Positions 8,256 through 18,499 of a DNA stretch of 64,000 nucleotides are shown one piece after another. Origin of the DNA: Oceanobacillus jordanicus (GTDB lineage Bacteria; Bacillota; Bacilli; Bacillales; Amphibacillaceae); assembly GCF_022095695.1 (NCBI RefSeq), contig NZ_JAIFZM010000004.1, positions 185,958 through 249,957 of the forward strand, given 5' to 3'. The notes beneath the pieces are model-generated. The model was not told the origin of the DNA and did no database searches. It was given only the letters and a program-made list of their open reading frames with translations. A program made the translations under genes and the position numbers. Each line of letters begins with the position of its first letter. The stretch's first letter is position 1.

Positions 8256-8264
8256 TGCTATAAT
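8256..8264 (+). promoter_or_regulatory. Extended -10 promoter for hepS
   Basis: TGC followed by TATAAT (8259-8264), about 47 bases before the hepS start. No close -35 match at normal spacing. Confidence 0.45.
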
Positions 8265-8310
8265 AACGAAAGCGTTAGTGAAACAATGAAAGGGCTATGG
8301 TGATATTTTG

Positions 8311-9093
8311 ATGACTGCAAGATTGGACATTTACCACCTAAAAGAGCTAATCCGCGAAAAAATGAGACATGCTTACTTATATAAACATATTGAGAAGCCT
8401 ATATTAGATCAAGGTAAGCTTATCCTTTTAACTGAGATAATAGATGAGACATCCTTGTCTACTTCACAAAAAGAAAGCTACATTATTACAGCTATGCTCG
8501 TTCAGGTGGCTCTTGATACGCATGAAAAGGTTCCTGCGACTAGTAAGGTGGATGAAGACAAAGGAAAAAAAGTAGCTGGACAGCTAAATGTATTAGCTGG
8601 AGATTATTACAGTGGCCTTTATTATTTACTCTTATCCGAGATGAAAGAAATAGATCTTATACATAAATTGGCAAATGCCATTAAAGAAATAAACGAAAAT
8701 AAAATGAAATTGTACTATAATGAGGCATCTACTTTTGAAGATTACCTCAACATTTTAACGAACATAGAATCATTACTTATTACAAGTGTTGCAAACTATG
8801 TTGATAACAATGCCTACGAAAGTATTTACAGGGAATGGATTTTAACGAACCGTTTACTGCGAGAGAAGCAGAACTATTTACAACATGGTAATTCACTATT
8901 GATTGATGCAGGAATTCATTATACAGATAAAGGAAACAAGGAAGACGTTCTTGCTATAGTAAACGAGAAAATTGGTGGAAGCCTTCAAAAGCTTTCTCTT
9001 TTTATGGAAAACAATTCAAATAAGGAGACAATACTTGGACAAGCCATCCAAGAACTCCTAAAAGAAAACAGCACGTTAGCGGAAGAAGGATAG
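8311..9093 (+). CDS. hepS: Heptaprenyl diphosphate synthase component I
   Basis: HepS is the small, non-catalytic partner of the heterodimeric heptaprenyl diphosphate synthase that makes the C35 side chain of menaquinone-7. The sequence fits the HEPPP_synt_1 family: an all-helical protein with [24 protein letters not shown] (about 91-114), where the small subunit mirrors the large one. Length 260 with ATG 8311. A TTG one codon upstream is possible, but ATG with GGTG at 8299-8302 is preferred. The menG and hepT genes that follow complete the pathway segment. Confidence 0.9.
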   Translation: MTARLDIYHLKELIREKMRHAYLYKHIEKPILDQGKLILLTEIIDETSLSTSQKESYIITAMLVQVALDTHEKVPATSKVDEDKGKKVAGQLNVLAGDYYSGLYYLLLSEMKEIDLIHKLANAIKEINENKMKLYYNEASTFEDYLNILTNIESLLITSVANYVDNNAYESIYREWILTNRLLREKQNYLQHGNSLLIDAGIHYTDKGNKEDVLAIVNEKIGGSLQKLSLFMENNSNKETILGQAIQELLKENSTLAEEG

Positions 9094-9097
9094 ATAC

Positions 9098-9805
9098 ATG
9101 AAGCCACAACAATCTAAAGAAGAACGAGTACACCATGTATTCGAAAAGATTTATGGGAAATACGACAAAATGAATTCCATTATTTCCTTTCAGCGTCATA
9201 AATCGTGGCGAAAAGATGTCATGCGCCGAATGAATATGGCAGAAGGCTCACAAGTTCTTGACGTTTGCAGTGGAACAGGTGATTGGGCAATATCTTCAGC
9301 AGCTATTGTGGGCCCAAGTGGAAAGGTTATCGGACTAGACTTTAGTGAAAATATGTTATCTATTGCCAAAGAAAAGAAAGAAGATCTTCAATTAACCCAG
9401 CTTGAATTACTTCATGGGAATGCTATGGAGCTTCCTTTCGAGGATAATTCGTTTGATTATGTGACGATAGGCTTTGGCTTGCGCAATGTTCCTGATTATG
9501 TAACGGTGCTAAAAGAGATGTATAGGGTAGTTAAGCCAGGTGGGAAAGTAGTATGCTTAGAAACTTCTCAGCCGTCATTAGTAGGATTTCGCCAACTATA
9601 CTATCTTTATTTCCGATTTATAATGCCATTGCTTGGTAGAATGATGGCAAAGAGCTATAAAGAATATGCCTGGTTGCATGAGTCAGCAAAGGACTTTCCG
9701 GATAAAGAAAAATTAGAACAATTATTTCACCAAGCAGGTTTTTCCCGTGTAGAAGTCAAAAGCTATACTGGTGGAGTAGCTGCCATGCATATGGGGCACA
9801 AATAA
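9098..9805 (+). CDS. menG: Demethylmenaquinone methyltransferase
   Basis: MenG (UbiE/MenH) carries out the last step of menaquinone synthesis, methylating demethylmenaquinone with S-adenosylmethionine. The class I motif [11 protein letters not shown] is at residues 53-63, followed by [32 protein letters not shown] and a conserved end with [13 protein letters not shown]. The 235-residue length is typical. The start lies four bases after the hepS stop, with GAAGAAGG in front, and hepT follows after 59 bases, so the three genes form one menaquinone unit. Confidence 0.96.
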   Translation: MKPQQSKEERVHHVFEKIYGKYDKMNSIISFQRHKSWRKDVMRRMNMAEGSQVLDVCSGTGDWAISSAAIVGPSGKVIGLDFSENMLSIAKEKKEDLQLTQLELLHGNAMELPFEDNSFDYVTIGFGLRNVPDYVTVLKEMYRVVKPGGKVVCLETSQPSLVGFRQLYYLYFRFIMPLLGRMMAKSYKEYAWLHESAKDFPDKEKLEQLFHQAGFSRVEVKSYTGGVAAMHMGHK

Positions 9806-9864
9806 AGCAATCTTTTATGGATTAATAAATTTATACTTTTTAAGTGAAGTTAAAGGTGACACAC

Positions 9865-10836
9865 ATGAAGCTAGCAAGAATTTATAGTTTTTTAAAAAGA
9901 GATTTAGACATAATAGAGGAATCCCTTAATGAAGTATTTCAAGCAGAGCATCCTATACTGCATGCTGCCTCAACGGAGCTTCTTAAAGCAGGTGGTAAAA
10001 GGATAAGACCTGTTTTTGTGATACTATCAGGACAACTGGGAAGATATCAGCCAGACCGCGTCAAAACAGTTGCTGTATCGCTTGAACTCATTCATATGGC
10101 TACATTAGTCCACGATGATGTTATTGATGATGCATCGTTAAGAAGGGGTCAGCCAACTATCCGGGAACTTTATGGCAATAGGGTTGCTATGTATACAGGG
10201 GATTATATATTAGCTAGAGCACTTGAAGAAATAACCCAGATTGAAGATACTCCTGTTCATCAGCTTCTTTCACGAACAATCGTGGAAGTTTGTGTTGGAG
10301 AGATTGAACAAATAAAAGACAAATATAATTGGGACCAAGGACTTCGCGATTATTTGCGTCGTATTAAACGTAAGACGGCTCTGCTTATTGCTACAAGTTG
10401 TCAATTAGGGGCTTTGGTTTCTGATTTAACAGAAGCACAAGCTAACAATCTTTATAAATACGGCTATTATATTGGAATGTCCTACCAAATTATTGATGAT
10501 ATATTAGATTTCACCTCAACGGAAAAAGAATTGGGTAAGCCGTCAGGTAGTGATCTATTACAGGGAAATATAACATTGCCTGTACTATACGCAATGAAAG
10601 ATAAAAAATTTGCTTCTGTTTTAAAAAGTGCAATCCAAGCCAACGATACTTTAGACGAAGAGCAGCTTGGTAATATTTTGTATGCTTTAAAAAATACCGA
10701 TGCCATCGAGCAATCGTATCAACTTAGTGAACTATATCTGCAAAAAGCCTTAAAAGCTTTGGAAGAACTGCCGGAAGGGCGCGCAAAGCACACACTAGAA
10801 AACATTGCTAAATATATCGGGAAAAGACGCTCTTGA
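9865..10836 (+). CDS. hepT: Heptaprenyl diphosphate synthase component II
   Basis: HepT is the catalytic subunit that extends farnesyl diphosphate with isopentenyl diphosphate to C35. Both aspartate-rich motifs are present: DDVID at 84-88 and DDILD at 211-215, with GGKRIRP at 43-49 and TGDYILA after residue 110. An upstream in-frame GTG (9844) exists, but ATG 9865 is preceded by AAAGGTGA at the right distance and gives 323 residues aligned with the family start. It completes hepS-menG-hepT. Confidence 0.95.
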   Translation: MKLARIYSFLKRDLDIIEESLNEVFQAEHPILHAASTELLKAGGKRIRPVFVILSGQLGRYQPDRVKTVAVSLELIHMATLVHDDVIDDASLRRGQPTIRELYGNRVAMYTGDYILARALEEITQIEDTPVHQLLSRTIVEVCVGEIEQIKDKYNWDQGLRDYLRRIKRKTALLIATSCQLGALVSDLTEAQANNLYKYGYYIGMSYQIIDDILDFTSTEKELGKPSGSDLLQGNITLPVLYAMKDKKFASVLKSAIQANDTLDEEQLGNILYALKNTDAIEQSYQLSELYLQKALKALEELPEGRAKHTLENIAKYIGKRRS

Positions 10837-10844
10837 TAAATCTA

Positions 10845-10873
10845 TTGTTATTTTTCAAAAAATTTGATAGAAT
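10845..10873 (+). promoter_or_regulatory. Sigma-A promoter for ndk
   Basis: TTGTTA (10845-10850) and TAGAAT (10868-10873) with 17 bases between, 46 bases before ndk. Confidence 0.65.
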
Positions 10874-10919
10874 TTTTACGGTAGTCTATTAAGCCTATAC
10901 ATATTTGAGGGGTGAAAGC

Positions 10920-11366
10920 ATGGAGAAAACTTTTTTAATGGTAAAACCCGATGGTGTACAGCGTAACTTAATTGGCGAGATCGTAAACCGTTTTGAGAGA
11001 AAAGGTTTTAAACTCGTTGGTGCAAAGCTAATGGTAATTTCAGAGGATCTAGCAAAGAATCATTATGCTGAGCATAAGGAAAGACCTTTCTTCGGGGAAT
11101 TGGTTGAATTTATCACCTCTGGCCCTGTATTTGCAATGGTTTGGGAAGCGCAGGATGTTATCCCAACTGCAAGAGAAATGATGGGGAAAACGAACCCTCT
11201 TGAAGCAGCGCCAGGGACAATACGCGGTGACTTCGGTGTGACAGTTGGTAAAAATGTTATTCATGGTTCTGATTCACCAGAAAGCGCTGAAAGAGAAATC
11301 GCGTTGTTCTTCAATGAAAGCGAAACCACTACTTACGAAAAACAGGATAGTGCTTGGATTTATTAA
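10920..11366 (+). CDS. ndk: Nucleoside diphosphate kinase
   Basis: Ndk transfers the gamma phosphate of ATP to nucleoside diphosphates through a phosphohistidine. The active-site His115 sits in [16 protein letters not shown], and the N-terminus [20 protein letters not shown] is diagnostic. The 148-residue length is normal. GAGGGGTGA lies eight bases before the ATG. It has its own promoter and a terminator directly after, so it is probably monocistronic. Confidence 0.98.
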   Translation: MEKTFLMVKPDGVQRNLIGEIVNRFERKGFKLVGAKLMVISEDLAKNHYAEHKERPFFGELVEFITSGPVFAMVWEAQDVIPTAREMMGKTNPLEAAPGTIRGDFGVTVGKNVIHGSDSPESAEREIALFFNESETTTYEKQDSAWIY

Positions 11367-11381
11367 GCAGTTTAGCAAAAG

Positions 11382-11407
11382 CCTCCGTTTTAAATGCGGA
11401 GGTTTTT
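11382..11407 (+). terminator. Terminator after ndk
   Basis: CCTCCG (11382-11387) pairs with CGGAGG (11397-11402), followed by TTTTTC. Confidence 0.85.
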
Positions 11408-11445
11408 CATTTATAAAAAATTAAGCTAGCGAAAGAGGAATGAAC

Positions 11446-12219
11446 ATGATTGACGAATACGTTGGATTTACCGCAAATATAAAATCGAAACTTGGGATTG
11501 ACCTTAATTTATATAAAGAGGCACAAATGAAAAGAAGACTTACCTCTTTACGAAATAAAAGAGGCTACTCTAATTTCAAATCATATTTCGAAGCATTAAA
11601 TCAAGAAGATTCATTATTAAGTGAGTTCATAGATAGAATTACAATTAATGTATCTGAATTTTATCGCAATCCAAAGCGTTGGTTAGTATTAGAAAAGGAA
11701 ATTTTCCCATTGTTGCTAAAAAACACACCTAAGTTATCTATTTGGAGTGCTGCGTGCTCTACAGGTGAGGAACCTTATAGTCTAGCAATTCTTTTAAATG
11801 AATATTTTCCCGAGACAAATTTTCAAATAACCGCAACTGATATTGATCAAAACGCCTTAGAAAAAGCGAAGCAGGGAATTTACAGTGAGCAGTCCTTAAA
11901 AGAATTACCTGCTAAACTAAAAGAAAAATATTTTAGTGAACATCATGGCCTTTATACGGTAAAACCTATTCTTAAAGAAAAGATCATATTTAAGCAGCAC
12001 AATTTACTAGCTGATAGTTATCCCAAAAACATGGACCTGATCGTATGTAGAAATGTCCTAATTTATTTTACTGACACTGCAAAGGAAACCATTTATCATA
12101 ATTTCAGCGCATCACTTAAAAATGGAGGATTTCTGTTTGTCGGTAGCACGGAACAGATTTTTAGTCCAGCTACCTACAAGATGAGTTTAAAGGATACTTT
12201 CTTCTATGAGAAACGATAA
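11446..12219 (+). CDS. cheR: Chemotaxis protein methyltransferase CheR
   Basis: CheR methylates glutamates on chemoreceptors using S-adenosylmethionine. The N-terminal helical domain covers about residues 1-75. The catalytic domain has WSAACSTGEEPYSLAI (about 100-115), ATDIDQNALEKAKQGIY and MDLIVCRNVLIYF. Two start codons are possible. ATG 11440 is only two bases from GAAAGAGG, whereas ATG 11446 has proper spacing, so the protein is 257 residues. It stands alone among biosynthetic genes, as in B. subtilis, with the rest of the chemotaxis system elsewhere. Confidence 0.95.
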   Translation: MIDEYVGFTANIKSKLGIDLNLYKEAQMKRRLTSLRNKRGYSNFKSYFEALNQEDSLLSEFIDRITINVSEFYRNPKRWLVLEKEIFPLLLKNTPKLSIWSAACSTGEEPYSLAILLNEYFPETNFQITATDIDQNALEKAKQGIYSEQSLKELPAKLKEKYFSEHHGLYTVKPILKEKIIFKQHNLLADSYPKNMDLIVCRNVLIYFTDTAKETIYHNFSASLKNGGFLFVGSTEQIFSPATYKMSLKDTFFYEKR

Positions 12220-12321
12220 GATGGACTGTTTTATACATAAATTGAGCATTTCATGATTTTTTTTACCACAATTCTGTAAGATATGTTATAGTAGTTAGAA
12301 AAATCTTAAAGGAGTATGAAT

Positions 12322-13491
12322 ATGCGCTATTTAACTGCAGGAGAATCCCACGGAAAACAATTAACTACCATTATTGAAAACGTCCCGGCTGGAATGCCAT
12401 TACAGAAAGAAAACATTAATGAATCCTTACTACGTAGACAGAAAGGACATGGGCGTGGTAAAAGAATGCAGATTGAAAAAGATCTTGTGGAAATTACGAG
12501 CGGAGTTAGACATGGCTACACTTTAGGATCACCGCTATCTCTCGTTATACATAATGATGATTTTAAACACTGGGTAGATATTATGGGTGATGACCCAATT
12601 GATGAAGATACAAAAATCAGAAGAGTCATAACAAGGCCAAGACCAGGTCATGCAGATTTAAACGGTGCTTTAAAATATGGACATCGCGACATTCGTAATG
12701 TATTGGAAAGATCGTCTGCACGTGAAACTGCTGCTAGGGTGGCAGCCGGAGCTGTAGCAAAAACATTACTTAGACAACTAGGTATAGAGGTAGCTTCCTA
12801 TGTTAGGGAGATTGCAGGAATTGAAGCAGAGGAAAAGCCAGAATTAACTATGCAGGAAAGACAAAATACTGCTGAAGAATCCCCAGTTAGGGTTCTAGAT
12901 AAAGAAGTAGAACAGCCTATGATGGATGCAATTGATCAGGCAAAGAAAGAAGGAGACTCGATCGGTGGCGTGGTAGAAGTCTACGTAGAAGGAATGCCTG
13001 CTGGTGTGGGTTCCTATGTACATTTTGATAGAAAGCTTGATAGCCGGATTGCAGGCGCTGTTGTCAGTATTAATGCATTTAAAGGAGTGGAGTTTGGCTT
13101 AGGATTTGAAGCAGCCCGCCGAAATGGCAGTAAGGTACATGACGAGATAGCCTGGGACGAAACTTCTGGATATTACCGTAAAACTAACCGTCTAGGAGGC
13201 TTTGAAGGTGGGATGACTACAGGAATGCCGCTTGTGATAAAAGGGGTTATGAAACCAATCCCAACTCTTATGAAAAAGCCTCTTCAAAGTGTTGATATTG
13301 AGTCAAAAGAGCCTTTCAAAGCAACGGTAGAGCGATCAGATGCTTGTGCGGTGCCCGCAGCTGCTGTGGTTATGGAACACGTTGTAGCGTTTGAATTAGC
13401 TAATGCTTTAACAGAACAATTTACCAGTGATCAATTTTCTCAACTGAAAAAGGCAGTGGAGGAATATAGAGATGAAATCAGGTGTTTTTAA
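12322..13491 (+). CDS. aroC: Chorismate synthase
   Basis: Chorismate synthase converts EPSP to chorismate with reduced FMN as cofactor. Signatures seen: [12 protein letters not shown] at the start, [45 protein letters not shown] and [13 protein letters not shown] 12322 is chosen over ATG 12316 because AAAGGAG ends at 12314, giving correct spacing for the former; the product has 389 residues. B. subtilis calls this gene aroF. Its stop overlaps the aroB start (TAATG). Confidence 0.97.
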   Translation: MRYLTAGESHGKQLTTIIENVPAGMPLQKENINESLLRRQKGHGRGKRMQIEKDLVEITSGVRHGYTLGSPLSLVIHNDDFKHWVDIMGDDPIDEDTKIRRVITRPRPGHADLNGALKYGHRDIRNVLERSSARETAARVAAGAVAKTLLRQLGIEVASYVREIAGIEAEEKPELTMQERQNTAEESPVRVLDKEVEQPMMDAIDQAKKEGDSIGGVVEVYVEGMPAGVGSYVHFDRKLDSRIAGAVVSINAFKGVEFGLGFEAARRNGSKVHDEIAWDETSGYYRKTNRLGGFEGGMTTGMPLVIKGVMKPIPTLMKKPLQSVDIESKEPFKATVERSDACAVPAAAVVMEHVVAFELANALTEQFTSDQFSQLKKAVEEYRDEIRCF

Positions 13492-14567
13492 TGGAGGAAA
13501 TCGTAATCAAATCAAGTATGCACGATTACACCATTATTATGGGAGAAGGAATACGATCCCAGCTCAGTAAATTTCTTAGCAAAGACTATTCTTCCATCTT
13601 AATTGTGACAGATGAAAATGTTGGTGAATTATTCTTAGAAGATGTTTTAGCAGGATTAGATAGCGAACACATTTTTCACACAAGTATTAACGCTGGAGAA
13701 CAATCGAAAGACATTGCGACATTCTATAAGTTGCAAACCGTTGCTTTAGAATGCGGATTAGATAGAAATTCTTTAATAGTAGCGCTTGGAGGTGGAGTAG
13801 TAGGCGATTTAGCAGGGTTTGTTGCGGCCACCTTTATGCGTGGTGTCGATTATATACAGATGCCAACAACAATTCTAGCACATGATAGTAGTGTTGGAGG
13901 TAAGGTTGCCATTAACCATGAATACGGAAAAAATCTCATCGGCAGCTTTTATCCTCCTACAGCAGTCATATATGACGTGGAAACATTATCTACACTTCCT
14001 ACAAAAGAAGTTCGTTCAGGATACGCAGAGTTAGTCAAAGAAGCCTTGATTACGGATCAGGTTACTTTAGCCAATGTTTTAAATGCAGATTTAAATAATC
14101 TCATTCCTAGCAAACTCAGCATTGATTTAAAAGCAGGAATTTTGAAGAAAGCAGCTATTGTGCAACAGGACGAGAAAGAAGCTGGAGTTCGTAAATATCT
14201 AAATCTCGGTCATACACTTGGGCACGCCCTGGAGTCTTATCATGGATACGGTAAGTTAACTCATGGTGAGGCGGTTGCAATCGGTACATTATTCTCACTA
14301 CATATTAGTGAGGACCTTTTTAATACGAATCTTCCATATAAGGAAATATACGATTGGATGAAGGTAAATGACTATCCACTTCATATAAAGTTACTTTCCG
14401 ATACAGAAGCATTAATTAAAAAAATGAAAGCAGACAAAAAGACAGTAGATAACAATATACAAATGGTACTCCTAGAGACTACAGGAAAACCTGTGAATAG
14501 AATTGTTTCTGACGAAGCATTACAAAACTATTTACATTCATTTTCAAAAAGGTTGGTGGAAGTATGA
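13491..14567 (+). CDS. aroB: 3-dehydroquinate synthase
   Basis: AroB converts DAHP to 3-dehydroquinate with NAD and zinc. The NAD-binding region reads SLIVALGGGVVGDLAGFVAATFMRG, followed by PTTILAHDSSVGGK, and the metal ligands lie in LNLGHTLGHALE and the later LTHGEAVAIG. ATG 13491 overlaps the aroC stop and has AGGTG at 13480-13484. A GTG at 13482 would need a distant ribosome site. The product is 358 residues. The stop overlaps aroH by four bases, so aroC-aroB-aroH are translationally coupled. Confidence 0.97.
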   Translation: MEEIVIKSSMHDYTIIMGEGIRSQLSKFLSKDYSSILIVTDENVGELFLEDVLAGLDSEHIFHTSINAGEQSKDIATFYKLQTVALECGLDRNSLIVALGGGVVGDLAGFVAATFMRGVDYIQMPTTILAHDSSVGGKVAINHEYGKNLIGSFYPPTAVIYDVETLSTLPTKEVRSGYAELVKEALITDQVTLANVLNADLNNLIPSKLSIDLKAGILKKAAIVQQDEKEAGVRKYLNLGHTLGHALESYHGYGKLTHGEAVAIGTLFSLHISEDLFNTNLPYKEIYDWMKVNDYPLHIKLLSDTEALIKKMKADKKTVDNNIQMVLLETTGKPVNRIVSDEALQNYLHSFSKRLVEV

Positions 14568-14938
14568 CACGTGGTATAAGAGGGGCAACGACTGTAGTTC
14601 AAAATGAAGCAACTACCATAATAGAAGAAACACGTAGACTTATAGAAGAAATGGTTACAGCTAATAACATTGCACCAGAAGATATTTCCCATGTGTTTAT
14701 CTCTGTTACACAAGATTTAAATGCAACATTTCCAGCCAAAGGTTTGCGTGAATTGCCAGGTTACACGTATGTTCCTGTAATGTGTATGTCAGAAATAGAC
14801 GTGCCAGGTAGTCTGACAAACTGTATCCGAGTTATGATGGTCGCCAATATAAAAACTGACCAGTCTAGAATTAACCACATCTTTCACAATGAAGCAATAA
14901 AGCTACGTCCTGATTTAACAGAGAAAGGCGGTTTGTGA
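14564..14938 (+). CDS. aroH: Chorismate mutase AroH type
   Basis: AroH converts chorismate to prephenate and belongs to the trimeric, monofunctional pseudo-alpha/beta-barrel type rather than the helical AroQ type. The N-terminus TRGIRGATTVVQNEATTI, with an active-site Arg, and the C-terminal CIRVMMVANIKT and HIFHNEAIKLRPDL segments match this family at 124 residues. It overlaps aroB by ATGA. hisC starts three bases after its stop, exactly where the trp operon lies in B. subtilis. Confidence 0.97.
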   Translation: MTRGIRGATTVVQNEATTIIEETRRLIEEMVTANNIAPEDISHVFISVTQDLNATFPAKGLRELPGYTYVPVMCMSEIDVPGSLTNCIRVMMVANIKTDQSRINHIFHNEAIKLRPDLTEKGGL

Positions 14939-14941
14939 TTC

Positions 14942-16048
14942 ATGCGTGGGAAAAAGATTCTAGATAAATTGACACCATACCAACAAGGAAAACAAATGAA
15001 AGAAATTAAGGAAGCTTATGGTTTAGAGAGAATCGTTAAGCTTTCCTCTAATGAGAACCCATATGGTTATTCTTCGACAATAAAAGCATATTTTAAAGAA
15101 AACCCGATCGATTTTAACATTTATCCAGATGGTTATTCTACTGAGCTCCGAAAAGCGATAGCAGAAAAATGTGAAGTAGAAGAAGATCAAATTATATTCG
15201 GGAGCGGATCTGAAGAGATTGTTCAAATGTTGAGCAGGGCTTTTTTATATTCAGGTGCTAATGTGATCATGCCTACACCATCCTTTCCTCAATATAAACA
15301 TAATGCCTTAATTGAAGGAGCAGACATTAAGGAAGTCCCTACAGTTGATGGGCATCATGATCTTGATTCTATGCTTAAAGCGATTGATGATCAAACGAAT
15401 GTTATGTGGCTTTGTTCTCCTAACAACCCTACTGGTAGCGTTATTGAAAAAGAGTTACTATATGACTTTCTTGATATATGCCCACAGCATGTCGTAGTAG
15501 CATTAGATGAAGCGTATTATGAGTACATGGAAGAAGAGGAAGACCCTCAAGCAATAAAATTACTATCACGCTATCCCAATTTGATCATCTTACGGACATT
15601 TTCCAAAGCTTACGGCCTCGCGGGCTTGCGTATTGGATATGGACTTGCTAATCCAGAGCTAATTCGAAAGTTGGATGTGATTCGTGGCCCATTTAACACC
15701 ACATCTATTGCTCAAAAAGCGGCCCAAATGGCAATAGAAGATGAGATATTTATGAAAGAAACTTATTCGAAGAATCTTTCAGTCAGGAAGTCCTTTGAAG
15801 CTTTTCTTGATGATCTCGGTTGGGGATATATTCCATCACAAACTAATTTCCTTCTCGTTTCTACCCCAGTTAGTGGGATGGAAGTCTTCCAACATCTAAT
15901 TGAGAGAGGCTATATTGTCCGTCCTGGAGAACTTCTAGGTTGTCCACAAACAATTAGAATGACACTGGGTACAGAGGAGGACATGGAAACATTAAAAAAT
16001 GTTCTTAGAAATTATAACGAACAATTAAAGAAGGAGCTTTCATTGTGA
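14942..16048 (+). CDS. hisC: Histidinol-phosphate aminotransferase
   Basis: HisC is a PLP-dependent class II aminotransferase acting in histidine synthesis. In Bacillus it also transaminates prephenate-derived keto acids for tyrosine and phenylalanine, which explains its place among aro genes. The PLP lysine lies in RTFSKAYGLAGLRIGYG, with SSNENPYG and CSPNNPTG upstream. 368 residues. ATG follows the aroH stop by three bases, and the TGA stop overlaps the tyrA GTG start, indicating one transcript. Confidence 0.95.
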   Translation: MRGKKILDKLTPYQQGKQMKEIKEAYGLERIVKLSSNENPYGYSSTIKAYFKENPIDFNIYPDGYSTELRKAIAEKCEVEEDQIIFGSGSEEIVQMLSRAFLYSGANVIMPTPSFPQYKHNALIEGADIKEVPTVDGHHDLDSMLKAIDDQTNVMWLCSPNNPTGSVIEKELLYDFLDICPQHVVVALDEAYYEYMEEEEDPQAIKLLSRYPNLIILRTFSKAYGLAGLRIGYGLANPELIRKLDVIRGPFNTTSIAQKAAQMAIEDEIFMKETYSKNLSVRKSFEAFLDDLGWGYIPSQTNFLLVSTPVSGMEVFQHLIERGYIVRPGELLGCPQTIRMTLGTEEDMETLKNVLRNYNEQLKKELSL

Positions 16049-17145
16049 AACAAGTAATCGTAGTGGCCGGCCTTGGCCTAATCGGTGGATCCATTGCGAA
16101 GAGTGTGGTTCGTGATAATGGTCTTTATGTAATCGGTTATGATACAAACAACGAAACACTCCAGTTTGCTTTAGAAATGGGTATGATTCATGAAGCTGCT
16201 ACTGACTTGATGACAGTCGCTAAAAGAGCTGACTATATCATTCTAGCAGCTCCAATTTCTGAGACAATTAGATTAATGGAGCAGCTTGATAATGTAAGTT
16301 TTGAGAAAGACATTATCATCACAGATGTGTCCTCTGTAAAAAGGCCAGTAATGGAGGCTGCTGAGAATTTAGTAAATCCCCACCTATACTTTATTGGCGG
16401 ACATCCCATGGCAGGGTCGCACAAAAAAGGGGTACAGGCAGCAAAGGCCCATTTATTTGAAAATGCTATATATGTTCTCGTTTCGGGAAGTACTGTACAT
16501 ACGAATCAAGTTAAACAACTAAAAGAAATCCTTTCAGCAACAAATTGTAAATTTATTGAATTAAATGCAACGGAACATGACGAAATGACGGGGGTTGTGT
16601 CACATTTCCCTCACCTCATTGCCTCTTCCCTTGTTCACCAGGCTAGAAAGTGGGAAGAGACACATCAGTATTTACCAAATCTTGCAGCAGGGGGGTTCCG
16701 TGATATTACACGTATTGCCTCAAGTAACCCAGTCCTTTGGCAAGATATTTTTCATCATAATCGAGAAAAAATGGTCCAATTATTAGATGAGTGGATTAAA
16801 GAAATGTCCTTTCTTAAGCAACTTGTGGAGCAAAAAGATAGAAAGACAATGATCTCCTATTTAGAGGAAGCTCAAGTATACCGAGACGGACTTGGTAAAA
16901 AAGAAAAAGGTGCCATTCCTTCTTACTATGATCTCTATGTCGACATCCGTGACCAAACAGGTGCTATTGCTAGTGTTACGCAGTTGCTAGCAGAGCATTC
17001 AATTAGTATTAATAATATTCAAATCCTTGAAATTAGAGAAGGGATCACGGGAGCATTACGTTTATCTTTTTCTTCCCAAACTTTTTTGGGCCATGCAAGC
17101 CAATTATTACGTGATCATGGTTATGAAACAATGGTAGAAAAATAA
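16045..17145 (+). CDS. tyrA: Prephenate dehydrogenase with C-terminal ACT domain
   Basis: TyrA oxidatively decarboxylates prephenate to 4-hydroxyphenylpyruvate using NAD. The Rossmann motif GLGLIGGSIA starts at residue 10, and the catalytic region GGHPMAGSHKKGVQ follows near 118. The last about 70 residues (VDIRDQTGAIASVTQLLAEHSISINNIQI) form an ACT domain, the usual site for feedback inhibition by tyrosine. The GTG start overlaps the hisC stop and is preceded by AAGGAG. 366 residues, typical for Bacillaceae. Confidence 0.96.
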   Translation: MKQVIVVAGLGLIGGSIAKSVVRDNGLYVIGYDTNNETLQFALEMGMIHEAATDLMTVAKRADYIILAAPISETIRLMEQLDNVSFEKDIIITDVSSVKRPVMEAAENLVNPHLYFIGGHPMAGSHKKGVQAAKAHLFENAIYVLVSGSTVHTNQVKQLKEILSATNCKFIELNATEHDEMTGVVSHFPHLIASSLVHQARKWEETHQYLPNLAAGGFRDITRIASSNPVLWQDIFHHNREKMVQLLDEWIKEMSFLKQLVEQKDRKTMISYLEEAQVYRDGLGKKEKGAIPSYYDLYVDIRDQTGAIASVTQLLAEHSISINNIQILEIREGITGALRLSFSSQTFLGHASQLLRDHGYETMVEK

Positions 17146-17175
17146 TTAGTATCATATAAAGGAGGAAGGGCTTTA

Positions 17176-18459
17176 ATGGAAAAGCGATTGAAATCTGTTA
17201 ATCATTCTCTAGATGGAGAAATAGAAGTTCCTGGAGATAAGTCGATCTCTCACCGCGCTGTAATGTTCGGTTCTATGGCACACGGCGTTACACATGTGCG
17301 CCACTTCCTTGATGGGGAAGATTGCATGCGGACTGTAAAAGCCTTCCAAGCGATGGGTGTTGCGATAAGTAAAAGAGGAGACGAACTCAGAATAGATGGC
17401 AGGGGAATAACAAACCTAAAGGAACCTACAGAACAACTTGATTTCGGAAATTCGGGCACAACCGCTAGATTAATGCTTGGGGTACTTGCTGGAATGAAGT
17501 TCAACTCAACGGTATATGGCGATGCTTCTTTAACCAAAAGACCTATGGATCGGGTTGTGAACCCTCTAAAAAAAATGGGCGCAAAAATTGATGGGGCGGA
17601 TTCTGGCAGTTATTTACCATTAACTATTACGGGTCAGTCATTGATTGGAATTGATTACAGTTTGCCCGTTAAAAGTGCACAAGTGAAGTCAGCGGTATTG
17701 CTGGCAGGTCTCCAGGCAAAAGGAGAAACTATAGTTAGAGAGTCTAATCTAACCAGAAATCATACAGAAACGATGTTACAGGCTTTCGGTGCCTCCATCA
17801 TAACAGAAGGACTAAAAACTACTGTTACAAACGAAAAAACACTGAAGGGTACAGACGTATATGTACCTGGTGATATTTCATCGGCTGCTTTTTTTATCGT
17901 TGCATCAGCTATCGTACCTGGTAGCAAATTGACATTGAAGCGTGTTGGATTAAACCATACACGAACAGGAATACTTGATGTGATCCAAAAGATGGGTGTA
18001 CGAATAAATATCTTGAATGAGCAAATGTTAGGCGGAGAAAGCTTCGGAGATATTATTGTGGAAGCTGGAGAACTAAGAAGTGTAACGATAGAGGGAGATT
18101 TGATCCCTCGACTAATTGATGAAATTCCAGTGCTTGCTTTACTTGCCACCCAAGCTGAAGGAACGACTGTAATTAAAGATGCAGAGGAACTACGAGTAAA
18201 GGAAACGAATCGAATTACAGCTGTTACGAATGTATTAAATGGGTTAGGAGCTTCTATTGAAGCTACAGAAGACGGGATGCTTATTCACGGGAAAACCCAA
18301 CTAAAAGGCGGGAAAGCTGCCTCCTATAACGATCATCGTATCGCCATGATGAGTGCAATTGCTTCATTGATTACAGAAGAAGATGTTATCATAGATGATA
18401 TATCTTCTATAGCCATATCCTATCCAAACTTCTTTGATGATTTACAACGGATAAAATAA
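17176..18459 (+). CDS. aroA: EPSP synthase (3-phosphoshikimate 1-carboxyvinyltransferase)
   Basis: The enzyme joins shikimate 3-phosphate and phosphoenolpyruvate, the step before chorismate synthase. Motifs: VPGDKSISHRAVMFG (substrate binding), LDFGNSGTTARLMLG, GDASLTKRPMDRV, the hinge KSAQVKSAVLLAGLQA and the late RVKETNRI and DHRIAMM. 427 residues. AAAGGAGGAAGGG lies before ATG 17176. It is called aroE in B. subtilis. A long hairpin follows and closes the aro cluster. Confidence 0.97.
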   Translation: MEKRLKSVNHSLDGEIEVPGDKSISHRAVMFGSMAHGVTHVRHFLDGEDCMRTVKAFQAMGVAISKRGDELRIDGRGITNLKEPTEQLDFGNSGTTARLMLGVLAGMKFNSTVYGDASLTKRPMDRVVNPLKKMGAKIDGADSGSYLPLTITGQSLIGIDYSLPVKSAQVKSAVLLAGLQAKGETIVRESNLTRNHTETMLQAFGASIITEGLKTTVTNEKTLKGTDVYVPGDISSAAFFIVASAIVPGSKLTLKRVGLNHTRTGILDVIQKMGVRINILNEQMLGGESFGDIIVEAGELRSVTIEGDLIPRLIDEIPVLALLATQAEGTTVIKDAEELRVKETNRITAVTNVLNGLGASIEATEDGMLIHGKTQLKGGKAASYNDHRIAMMSAIASLITEEDVIIDDISSIAISYPNFFDDLQRIK

Positions 18460-18499
18460 AAGTTAACATTATATTACAGTTCGTTGATTAATAGTAATC

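Noticed and set aside
12220..12321. A T-box or TRAP-type leader before aroC
   Set aside because: The gap is too short, with no T-box sequence (TGGNACCGCG-like) and no run of GAG/TAG triplets.
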